Assembly (NCBI RefSeq): GCF_006503695.1
Contig: NZ_SBIK01000010.1
Location: 43,066 to 107,065 of the forward strand
Direction of reading: 5' to 3'
Length of the DNA stretch: 64,000 nucleotides
Source of the DNA: Tepidiphilus succinatimandens
GTDB lineage: Bacteria > Pseudomonadota > Gammaproteobacteria > Burkholderiales > Rhodocyclaceae
Made by a program: the position numbers and the translations under genes. Position 1 is the first letter of the stretch, and each line of letters opens with the position of its first letter. Positions 38,531-46,033 of the stretch are shown here, in pieces. The notes beneath the pieces are model-generated. The model saw nothing but the letters and a program-made list of their open reading frames with translations. It was not told the DNA's origin and ran no database searches.

Positions 38531-40453
38531 TCAACCCGCCGCTTGCGCGGGGGTGCTGCCCATCTCGCGCAATTTGCGGTAGAGCGTGGCGCGGCTGATG
38601 CCCAGGCGCCTTGCCGCCGCCGTGCGGTTGCCGCGGCTTGCGACGAGCGCCCGCTCGATCGCGGCGCGCGACAGGGTTGCCAGTTCCAATGTCTCTTCCT
38701 GCCCTTGCGGCAGGGAGGGGGACATGCTGGTCCGTTGCTTCAGCGCCGCCGCGAGCCCCTCGGGCAGCGCCTCCCAGCCGATCACCATTTCTTCCTCATC
38801 CACCAGGGCTGCGGCCACGCGCAGCGCCTGCGCCAGTTCCCGCACGTTGCCCGGCCAGGAATGGGCCGCGAACGCGGCGGCCACCTCGGGCGCGAGCCTC
38901 AGGTCCCGGTCCGGCGCGCAGGCGCGCAGGATGCGCTCCACCAGCACGGGTAGATCGCTGCGCTCGCGCAGCGGCGGCAGGGTCAGCGTCAGGCCCGCCA
39001 GCCGATAGTAGAGATCGGCGCGGAATCGCCCCGCCTCGACTTCTGCCGGCAGGTCGCGGTGCGTGGCCGCGATGAGCGCAAACTCGACGCGCACCGGTTT
39101 TCCGCCCAGTGGCACGACCTCCTTCGTCTCCAGCACCCGCAGCAGTCGCCCCTGCAGCGCGAGCGGCATGTCGCCGATCTCGTCGAGAAAGAGCGTGCCG
39201 CCGTGCGCCTCGCGGATGCGCCCGAGGCTCCCCTCGCGGCGCGCGCCGGTATAGGCGCCGGGGGCATAGCCGAAGAGCTCGGCCTCGATGAGCGCTTCCG
39301 GTAACGCAGCGCAATTGACCGCTACGAACGGTTTGTCGCGCCGCGGCGAGCTGCGATGGAGGGCTTGGGCGAAGAGTTCCTTGCCCACGCCGCTCTCGCC
39401 GCGCAGCAGGATGGGGATGTCCTTGTCGAGCACCCGACGGGCCTGGGCGATGACCCGGCGCAGCGCCTCGTCGCCGGTGTCGAGCTCGGCCAAGGCATCG
39501 TTGGCCGGTGCAGGATCGGCGCGGCGGATCACGACGCGCGCGCGGCGTCCTTCGAAGCGCGCATAGAGGGGATTGCCCTGCGGATCGTACAGCAGCACCG
39601 GTTCGTCGCCGCGCGGCACGGGGGCGGCGCGGCGGAAGAGCCGTTCCAGTGGCACCGCACCAAGCTCCTCGTGCCGTAGAGAAAAAAGGCGGCGGGCAGC
39701 GGAATTGGCTGCCACCACGCGACCGTCGTCGTCCACGCAGACGATGGCGTCATCGACGAAGCTGCCCAGGGCGTGCGCATCGCGATGCAAATGGATGCGC
39801 AGACCGCGGTGGCGGGCAACGATGGCGTGGTTCTCGATCAGGCGCACCGCCGTATCGACCAGGGCGCGGGTGTGTGGATGGTGGTCGTGCCAGTCGCAGG
39901 AGACGTCGAGCACCGCCACCAAGCGGCCAGTGCCGTCGAAGATGGGGGCGGCGGTGCAGGCGAGAAATTCGTTGCAGCTCAGATAATGCTCCGGCCCCAG
40001 CACCTCGACCGGAGCCCCTTCGGCGATCGCCGTACCCACGGCGTTGGTGCCGCGCACGCCTTCGTGCCAGATCGCACCGCGGGCCAGGTGGACCCGTTGC
40101 GCGCGTTCGAGGAAAGACGAATTTCCCTCCGCCTCTACGATCAAACCCTGTGTGTCGGCGACGACGAGTACGCTGCGACTCGTGTCGAAGCCGCCGAAAA
40201 CACCCTCCAATACTGGACGGGCAAGCCGTAGCCATTCCTCGACCGACTGGCGAGCCTGCTCGAGGATGAGTGTTTCTACTACACCTTCTTCGGGAGGCAG
40301 GAGACGCTCGGCTGCTACATGGTGCTCACGGCAGCGTTTCCACGAGTGTAGGATGGGTGTCGCCAAGGGAAGGGCGGGAAGTTCACCTCGTTCGACAAAG
40401 ATTCGCTTAGCTTGACGTACGGATTCTGGACAAACCCGGAATTCGATCTCCAT
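38531..40453 (-). CDS. Sigma-54-dependent activator with GAF, PAS, AAA+ and Fis domains (AcoR type)
   Basis: Bacterial enhancer-binding protein that probably switches on the alcohol/aldehyde module beside it. From ATG 40453 (MEIEFRVCPESV; a longer frame starts at 40528) it has 640 residues. A GAF-type sensory domain is in about 60-240 (VADTQGLIVEAEGN, WHEGVRGTNAVGTA), followed by a PAS-like domain (about 255-330). The AAA+ domain has Walker A GESGVGKE, the GAFTGA loop as PGAYTGARREG and Walker B GGTLFLDEIGD. The C-terminal Fis helix-turn-helix is NRTAAARRLGISRATLYRKL. GAYTGA in place of GAFTGA is a known variant. It is divergent from the iron alcohol dehydrogenase. Confidence 0.92.
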   Translation of the reverse strand: MEIEFRVCPESVRQAKRIFVERGELPALPLATPILHSWKRCREHHVAAERLLPPEEGVVETLILEQARQSVEEWLRLARPVLEGVFGGFDTSRSVLVVADTQGLIVEAEGNSSFLERAQRVHLARGAIWHEGVRGTNAVGTAIAEGAPVEVLGPEHYLSCNEFLACTAAPIFDGTGRLVAVLDVSCDWHDHHPHTRALVDTAVRLIENHAIVARHRGLRIHLHRDAHALGSFVDDAIVCVDDDGRVVAANSAARRLFSLRHEELGAVPLERLFRRAAPVPRGDEPVLLYDPQGNPLYARFEGRRARVVIRRADPAPANDALAELDTGDEALRRVIAQARRVLDKDIPILLRGESGVGKELFAQALHRSSPRRDKPFVAVNCAALPEALIEAELFGYAPGAYTGARREGSLGRIREAHGGTLFLDEIGDMPLALQGRLLRVLETKEVVPLGGKPVRVEFALIAATHRDLPAEVEAGRFRADLYYRLAGLTLTLPPLRERSDLPVLVERILRACAPDRDLRLAPEVAAAFAAHSWPGNVRELAQALRVAAALVDEEEMVIGWEALPEGLAAALKQRTSMSPSLPQGQEETLELATLSRAAIERALVASRGNRTAAARRLGISRATLYRKLREMGSTPAQAAG

Positions 40454-40477
40454 TTCCTCCTCCACTATGTGAGACGG

Positions 40478-40527
40478 TGTCGCAGATTGCGACCCTGTAT
40501 TTCGGTGTATCGTCTCGAATTGCGACA
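40478..40527. promoter_or_regulatory. Paired upstream activator boxes (TGTCGC-N5-GCGACA)
   Basis: TGTCGC-AGATT-GCGACC lies at 40478-40494 and CGTCTC-GAATT-GCGACA at 40511-40527. Their starts are 33 bases apart, about three helical turns. They are about 60-110 bases upstream of the -24 element, the usual distance for sigma-54 enhancer sites. They are also only 25 bases from the activator's own start, so self-control is possible. Confidence 0.65.
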
Positions 40528-40587
40528 CTTTTCCGTTTTTTGGCCCCGATACCCCTCTTCATGAGTGAAGTTACAGGGATGCGGTTT

Positions 40588-40605
40588 GCGGCATGTTTTT
40601 TGCTA
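40588..40605 (+). promoter_or_regulatory. Sigma-54 (-24/-12) promoter
   Basis: GG (40590-40591) and GC (40602-40603) are separated by exactly 10 bases in TGCGGCATGTTTTTTGCTA, close to the consensus TGGCAC-N5-TTGC. Transcription would begin near 40614. It reads into the iron alcohol dehydrogenase gene, with the activator's boxes upstream. Confidence 0.75.
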
Positions 40606-40615
40606 TATCAATTTC

Positions 40616-40637
40616 ACCGATGGATCGATCCATCGGT
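40616..40637. repeat. 22-bp perfect palindrome in the leader of the alcohol dehydrogenase gene
   Basis: The 22 bases at 40616-40637, with core CGATGGATCGATCCATCG, are a perfect palindrome. They begin a few bases after the predicted sigma-54 start site, so they could form a stable hairpin at the 5' end of the mRNA or serve as a repressor site in DNA. Confidence 0.85.
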
Positions 40638-40678
40638 ATGATGAAAATTGTATCTCTATATTTTGAGAGGAGACTTCC

Positions 40679-41858
40679 ATGAGTTTGGTGAATTATCTTC
40701 AACTGGCCGACCGCACCGATGGTTTCTTCATCCCTTCAGTGACCCTCGTTGGCCCTGGATGTGTCAAAGAAGTTGGGCCACGGGCCAAGATGCTGGGAGC
40801 GAAACGGGCGTTGATCGTCACCGACGCTGGGTTGCACAAGATGGGGTTGTCGCAGGAAATTGCCGACCTACTGCGCAGCGAGGGCATTGACAGTGTAATT
40901 TTCGCTGGTGCCGAACCCAATCCAACCGACATCAATGTTCATGATGGTGTAAAAGTTTATCAGAAAGAGAAGTGCGATTTCATCGTTTCCTTGGGTGGCG
41001 GATCCTCGCACGACTGTGCCAAAGGTATCGGTCTGGTCACCGCGGGGGGGGCATATCCGCGACTACGAAGGAGTCGACAAGTCCAAGGTGCCGATGACGC
41101 CGCTGATCGCCATCAACACCACTGCCGGTACCGCCTCGGAAATGACCCGCTTTTGCATCATCACCAATACCGATACCCACGTGAAAATGGCCATCGTCGA
41201 CTGGCGCTGTACCCCGTTGGTAGCGATCGATGATCCTCGCTTGATGGTGAAGATGCCGCCTGCGCTTACCGCCGCCACGGGTATGGACGCTTTGACGCAC
41301 GCGGTCGAGGCTTATGTTTCCACCGCCGCCACCCCCATCACCGATACTTGTGCCGAAAAGGCCATCGAACTCATCGGTCAATGGCTCCCCAAAGCGGTGG
41401 CCAACGGTGATTGGATGGAAGCGCGCGCCGCCATGTGCTATGCCCAGTATCTTGCCGGCATGGCGTTCAACAATGCCTCGCTCGGTTACGTCCATGCCAT
41501 GGCGCACCAGCTCGGCGGTTTCTATAATCTGCCGCATGGTGTGTGCAATGCCATCCTACTGCCGCACGTCTGCCAGTTCAATCTCATCGCAGCCACTGAA
41601 CGCTATGCCCGGATTGCCGCCTTGCTGGGTGTAGACACTTCAGGCATGGAGACGCGAGAGGCTGCCTTGGCGGCGATCGCTGCCATCAAGGAGCTTTCTT
41701 CATCCATTGGCATTCCCCGTGGTCTGAGTGAGCTGGGTGTGAAGGCGGCCGATCACAAGGTAATGGCCGAAAACGCCCAGAAGGATGCCTGCATGCTCAC
41801 CAATCCGCGCAAAGCTACGTTGGAACAGGTGATCGGCATCTTCGAGGCGGCCATGTGA
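40679..41858 (+). pseudogene. Iron-containing alcohol dehydrogenase, frameshifted in a G8 tract
   Basis: A group III, iron-dependent dehydrogenase of primary alcohols. The frame starting at ATG 40679 (behind GAGAGGAGA) is conserved up to GIGLVTAGG near codon 124. The run of eight G at 41044-41051 then shifts it, and the rest ([19 protein letters not shown] to FEAAM) continues in another frame until 41858. With seven G the product is 392 residues, a normal family length. The metal-site helices [16 protein letters not shown] and [25 protein letters not shown] are intact. Either a sequencing homopolymer error, a genuine mutation or a switchable tract. Everything outside the tract looks functional. 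Confidence 0.85.
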
Positions 41859-41982
41859 CATCCTCCCTTTCGGAAGAGACGACTTGATGGAGGATTGAAT
41901 TTATCTGTGCATGTGCTAATTTTATCTATACGCTGCCCATAGATGTGGCAACGAAATCATTGATCCACGAGGAGACGCGAAG

Positions 41983-43503
41983 ATGACCTACCCTTTCCCC
42001 GGCGCTGCTGGTGCCCCGGTCCAGTTCAAGGCCAAGTACGACAACTTCATCGGCGGCAAATGGGTGCCGCCCGTCAAGGGGCAGTACTTCGACAACATCA
42101 CGCCCATCACTGGCAAGGTGTTCTGCCAAGCGGCGCGCTCCACGGCCGAAGACATCGAGCTCGCGCTCGATGCCGCGCATGCCGCCAAGGAAAAATGGGG
42201 CAAGACCCCGCCGGCGCAACGCGCCCAGGTGTTGCTCGCGATTGCCGATCGGCTCGAGCAGAACCTGGAAAAACTCGCCTACGCCGACACGGTGGACAAC
42301 GGCAAGCCGATCCGCGAAACCCTTGCGGCCGACATTCCGCTCACCGTCGATCACTTCCGCTACTTCGCCGGCTGCATCCGCGCCCAAGAAGGGACGCTCT
42401 CCGAGATCGACGAAAATACCGTCGCCTACCACTTCCACGAGCCGCTGGGCGTGGTCGGTCAGATCATTCCCTGGAACTTCCCCATCCTGATGGCGGCCTG
42501 GAAACTCGCCCCGGCGCTGGCGGCTGGCAACTGCGTGGTGCTCAAGCCCGCCGAGCAGACGCCCGTGAGCATCATGGTGCTCATGGAGCTCATCGCCGAC
42601 ATCATTCCGCCGGGCGTGGTCAACGTCGTCAACGGCTTTGGTCTCGAGGCGGGCAAGCCCCTGGCCACCAGCCCGCGCATCGCCAAGATCGCCTTCACCG
42701 GCGAGACCACCACCGGCCGGCTCATCATGCAGTACGCCAGCCAGAACCTCATTCCGGTCACACTGGAGCTCGGCGGCAAATCGCCCAACATCTTCTTCGA
42801 GGACGTGGCCGCGGCCGACGACGACTTCTTTGACAAGGCAATCGAAGGCATGGTGCTCTTCGCCTTCAACCAGGGCGAAGTGTGCACCTGTCCTTCGCGC
42901 GCCCTCATCCAGGAGTCGATCTACGACAAATTCATGTCGCGCGCCCTGGAACGCGTCAAGGCGATCAAACAGGGCAACCCGCTCGATCCGACGACGATGA
43001 TCGGCGCTCAGGCTTCCTCCGAGCAACTGGAGAAGATCCTCTCCTATCTCGACATCGGCAAGCAAGAGGGGGCGCAGTGCCTCATCGGCGGCGAACAGGC
43101 GAAACTGCCCGGAGAACTCGCCGGCGGCTACTACGTCAAGCCCACGATCTTCAAAGGGCACAACAAGATGCGCATCTTCCAGGAGGAGATCTTCGGCCCC
43201 GTGCTGGCGGTCACCACCTTCAAGGACGAAGCCGAGGCGCTCTCGATCGCCAACGACACGCTCTACGGCCTTGGCGCGGGCGTGTGGACGCGCGACGGCA
43301 GCCGGGCCTATCGCATGGGCCGCGGCATCCAAGCCGGTCGGGTGTGGACCAACTGCTACCACCTCTATCCGGCGCACGCGGCCTTCGGCGGTTACAAGCA
43401 GTCCGGCATCGGCCGTGAGAACCACAAGATGATGCTGGAGCATTATCAGCAGACGAAGAACCTACTGGTGAGCTACTCGCCGAAGAAACTCGGTTTCTTC
43501 TAA
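41983..43503 (+). CDS. NAD-dependent aldehyde dehydrogenase (AcoD/ExaC type)
   Basis: Oxidises acetaldehyde or a similar aldehyde to the acid. The 506-residue protein has the catalytic Cys in [14 protein letters not shown], the glutamate in [11 protein letters not shown] and the cofactor motif [15 protein letters not shown]. The extended C-terminus [39 protein letters not shown] is characteristic of the AcoD group. GAGGAGA precedes the ATG. It lies 124 bases downstream of the iron alcohol dehydrogenase and probably removes its product. A weak -10-like TATACG occurs in that gap, so a separate promoter is possible. Confidence 0.94.
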   Translation: MTYPFPGAAGAPVQFKAKYDNFIGGKWVPPVKGQYFDNITPITGKVFCQAARSTAEDIELALDAAHAAKEKWGKTPPAQRAQVLLAIADRLEQNLEKLAYADTVDNGKPIRETLAADIPLTVDHFRYFAGCIRAQEGTLSEIDENTVAYHFHEPLGVVGQIIPWNFPILMAAWKLAPALAAGNCVVLKPAEQTPVSIMVLMELIADIIPPGVVNVVNGFGLEAGKPLATSPRIAKIAFTGETTTGRLIMQYASQNLIPVTLELGGKSPNIFFEDVAAADDDFFDKAIEGMVLFAFNQGEVCTCPSRALIQESIYDKFMSRALERVKAIKQGNPLDPTTMIGAQASSEQLEKILSYLDIGKQEGAQCLIGGEQAKLPGELAGGYYVKPTIFKGHNKMRIFQEEIFGPVLAVTTFKDEAEALSIANDTLYGLGAGVWTRDGSRAYRMGRGIQAGRVWTNCYHLYPAHAAFGGYKQSGIGRENHKMMLEHYQQTKNLLVSYSPKKLGFF

Positions 43504-43565
43504 TAGGGATGGGGAGGGAGGAGATTCTCCCTCCTTCCCTTCTATTGGTAGTAGAGGAGCGAATC

Positions 43566-44621
43566 ATGAAAGCAGCCGTTTTGGTCAAGCACCGCAATCC
43601 CCTCAAAATCGATGATCTGCCCAATCCCACACCCGGACCCGATGATGTCATCCTCAAGGTCGAGGCCTGTGGTATCTGTCGCTCCGACTGGCACGCCTGG
43701 CAGGGCGACTGGTCGTGGATCGGCATTTCCCCCGACCTTCCGATCGTTCCCGGGCACGAGTTCGGTGGGGTGGTGGAAGAAGTCGGCAGCAACGTCAAGC
43801 GCTACCGCAAGGGGGACGCCGTTACCGTCCCGTTCCATTCAGCTTGCGGCCATTGTGAATACTGTCTCAAAGGGCAGCCCAACATCTGCGAAAACGTGGT
43901 CATTTTCGGCTTGAGCACGGGCTATAACGGCGGCTATGCGCAATACGTGCTCGTGCGCAATGCCGATTTCAACCTCATCCGCCTGCCCGAAAATGTAGAC
44001 GGCAAGACGGCTGCCGCCATCGGTTGCCGTTATATGACCGCCTATCACGGGGTGGTACGCGCCGGCGGCAAACCCGGTGACTGGGTGGCGGTGCATGGAG
44101 CGGGAGGCGTGGGATTGTCGGCGGTGCAGATCGCCGCCGCCTTGGGCAAGAACGTGATCGCCGTCGACATCGACGATGCCAAGCTCGAAAAAGCCAAGCA
44201 GGAAGGGGCGGTGGCCGTGGTCAACGCCAAGCGCGATAAAGTCCCTGAGGCGATCAAGGAAATCACCAAAGGCGGGGCGCATGCCAGCATCGAAGCCTTG
44301 GGTGTGCGCGAGACGACGACCAATTCGGTCCTGTCGCTTCGCCGTGGCGGCCGGCACGTGCAGATCGGGCTCACCACCAAGGAAGAGGGCGGAATGGTGC
44401 CTCTACCCGTGGATCTCTTCACGGCGATGGAGCTCGAGTTCGTGGGTAGCTTCGGTAATCCGCATCCCGACTACGCCGGACTACTCGCGCTCATCGCACA
44501 AGGCAAGCTCAATCCGAAGTCACTCATCAGCCGCGAGGTGGCGCTGGAGGAGGTCAACAGCGTCTTCCAGGCGATGAGTGAGTTCAAGACGATGGGCTTC
44601 CACGTCATTACGCGCTTTTGA
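43566..44621 (+). CDS. Zinc-dependent alcohol dehydrogenase
   Basis: A 351-residue medium-chain alcohol dehydrogenase. Catalytic zinc ligands are Cys38 (CGICRSDW) and His64-Glu65 (PGHEFGG). Structural zinc ligands are Cys94, Cys97, Cys100 and Cys108. The NAD fold is VHGAGGVGLSAVQIAAALG, and the following VIAVDIDD suggests NAD preference. Start ATG 43566 (MKAAVLVKH) follows GTAGAGGAGCG. It is third in the alcohol/aldehyde module. The overall sequence is unlike the other zinc enzyme at 3407-4393, so it is not a recent duplicate. Confidence 0.92.
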   Translation: MKAAVLVKHRNPLKIDDLPNPTPGPDDVILKVEACGICRSDWHAWQGDWSWIGISPDLPIVPGHEFGGVVEEVGSNVKRYRKGDAVTVPFHSACGHCEYCLKGQPNICENVVIFGLSTGYNGGYAQYVLVRNADFNLIRLPENVDGKTAAAIGCRYMTAYHGVVRAGGKPGDWVAVHGAGGVGLSAVQIAAALGKNVIAVDIDDAKLEKAKQEGAVAVVNAKRDKVPEAIKEITKGGAHASIEALGVRETTTNSVLSLRRGGRHVQIGLTTKEEGGMVPLPVDLFTAMELEFVGSFGNPHPDYAGLLALIAQGKLNPKSLISREVALEEVNSVFQAMSEFKTMGFHVITRF

Positions 44622-44631
44622 GGTTCCGGAT

Positions 44632-44652
44632 GCCGGGGGCTGTGCCCCCGGC
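44632..44652 (+). terminator. GC-rich hairpin after the zinc alcohol dehydrogenase
   Basis: GCCGGGGGC (44632-44640) pairs with GCCCCCGGC (44644-44652) across a TGT loop, 10 bases after the stop. Only short T clusters follow (CTTTGTCT), so it may attenuate transcription into the DUF779 gene rather than end it fully. Confidence 0.5.
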
Positions 44653-44672
44653 GCTTTGTCTGGGAGGCTACG

Positions 44673-45095
44673 ATGGCTGCAGAAATGTCCGCACAAACTG
44701 CATCCGGGGAACGCCCTCGGATGCAACCGCCGCCACAGGTCGTTGCCACGCCGGCCGCGCTCGAGCTCATCGAAAAGCTCAAAGCGAAGTACGGGCCGGT
44801 GATGTTCCACCAATCCGGCGGCTGCTGCGACGGCTCCTCGCCGATGTGCTATCCGCAGGGGGAATTTCTCGTGGGCGACAACGACGTGCTGCTCGGCGAG
44901 ATCGGCGGGGCGCCGTTCTACATCAGCAAGCCGCAGTTCGAGTACTGGAAACACACGCAGCTCATCATCGACGTCGTGCCCGGCCGGGGCGGCATGTTCT
45001 CCCTGGAAAATGGCGAAGGAGTGCGCTTCCTCGTGCGTTCTCGGCTTTTTACTGATGAAGAATATGCCGCCTTGCAGGCGGCCGGCAAGGTGTGA
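44673..45095 (+). CDS. DUF779 family protein
   Basis: A 140-residue soluble protein of unknown function with the cysteine cluster GGCCDGSSPMCYPQGEF (about 49-65), the hallmark of DUF779. It often sits beside AcoD-type aldehyde dehydrogenase genes, as here, which suggests a helper or electron-handling role in aldehyde oxidation; that is an inference. The N-terminal 25 residues are variable and the real start might be a later codon. It is the last gene of the module; a divergent-type promoter region for the Liv operon follows. Confidence 0.85.
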   Translation: MAAEMSAQTASGERPRMQPPPQVVATPAALELIEKLKAKYGPVMFHQSGGCCDGSSPMCYPQGEFLVGDNDVLLGEIGGAPFYISKPQFEYWKHTQLIIDVVPGRGGMFSLENGEGVRFLVRSRLFTDEEYAALQAAGKV

Positions 45096-45136
45096 GCCTC
45101 GTTGCTATGCAACAAATCTCCTTCGACCAGACCCTC

Positions 45137-45165
45137 TTGACCCCATGCTGAACTTCCTCTAGTAT
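45137..45165 (+). promoter_or_regulatory. Promoter of the Liv-type transporter operon
   Basis: TTGACC (45137-45142) and TAGTAT (45160-45165) are 17 bases apart, a good sigma-70 fit, about 70 bases upstream of the first gene. TTGC-N3-GCAA motifs flank it on both sides (45102-45112 and 45210-45220). Confidence 0.6.
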
Positions 45166-45235
45166 CTCCTTCATACGATAACAAACGTTCATCGCATCAT
45201 CATTCGATATTGCGATGCAACAAAAGGAGGGAGGA

Positions 45236-46033
45236 GTGGCGACGACGGCCGAAGCCGCGCGCAGGGTCGCGCTGCGCTGTGAAAACGTCAATCGCTGGTT
45301 CGGTGGCCTGCATGCGCTCAAGGGCCCCGATCTGGCGATCTTCCAAGGCGAAATCTTTGGGTTGGTGGGGCCGAACGGCTCCGGTAAGACCACCCTTGTC
45401 AATACCGTCACGGGGTTTTATCCGCCGCAGAAGGGGCGGGTGTTGCTCTTCGACGAGCAGATCAACGGCCTGCCACCCTATCGCATCGCGCAAAAGGGCG
45501 TGGCGCGCACCTTCCAGAACGTCGCGCTCTTCCGCGGTCTCACCGTGCTCGACAACATCCTCGTGGGGCGCCACATCCACATGCGCCCGAGCGCGCTCGC
45601 CACGCTCGGCTACTGGTGGTGGGCGAAGAAAGAGGAGGTGGCGCACCGCGCCAAGGTCGAGGATGTGATCGACCTCCTGCAGCTCGAAGACGTGCGCGAC
45701 GAGCCCGTCGATGTCATCCCCCTGGGGCTGCAAAAGCGCGTCGAACTCGCCCGGGCACTCGCCGCCGAGCCGCGGCTGCTGGTGCTCGACGAGCCCATGG
45801 CCGGCATGAACCAGGAAGAGAAAGAGTACATGGTGCGCTTCATCCTGGATGCGCACGAGGATCTCGGTCTCACCATCCTCATGATCGAGCACCACATGGA
45901 CGTGGTCACCTCCATCTGCCACCGCGTGGCGGTGTTCAACGACGGCGTGAAGATCGCCGAAGGTGCGCCGCGCGAGACCATCAACGATCCGGCCGTCGTG
46001 GCCGCCTACATCGGAGCGAGCGATGCGGCCTGA
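45236..46033 (+). CDS. livG: Branched-chain-amino-acid-type ABC transporter ATPase (LivG)
   Basis: One of two ATP-binding subunits of a HAAT-family importer. Starting at GTG 45236 it has 265 residues. An upstream in-frame ATG at 45215 would place the strong AAAGGAGGGAGG (45223-45234) inside the coding region, so the GTG is preferred. Walker A is GPNGSGKTTL, the Q-loop is ARTFQNVALF, Walker B is LLVLDEPMAGM and the H-loop is IEHHMD. The signature is degenerate (VIPLGLQKRVELARAL in place of LSGGQ), as in LivG proteins. It overlaps the ligase gene by 11 bases. Confidence 0.92.
   Translation: MATTAEAARRVALRCENVNRWFGGLHALKGPDLAIFQGEIFGLVGPNGSGKTTLVNTVTGFYPPQKGRVLLFDEQINGLPPYRIAQKGVARTFQNVALFRGLTVLDNILVGRHIHMRPSALATLGYWWWAKKEEVAHRAKVEDVIDLLQLEDVRDEPVDVIPLGLQKRVELARALAAEPRLLVLDEPMAGMNQEEKEYMVRFILDAHEDLGLTILMIEHHMDVVTSICHRVAVFNDGVKIAEGAPRETINDPAVVAAYIGASDAA

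Noticed and set aside
41926..43443. A 505-residue minus-strand frame opposite the aldehyde dehydrogenase
   Set aside because: No recognisable domain and no ribosome site; the aldehyde dehydrogenase motifs on the plus strand are unambiguous.
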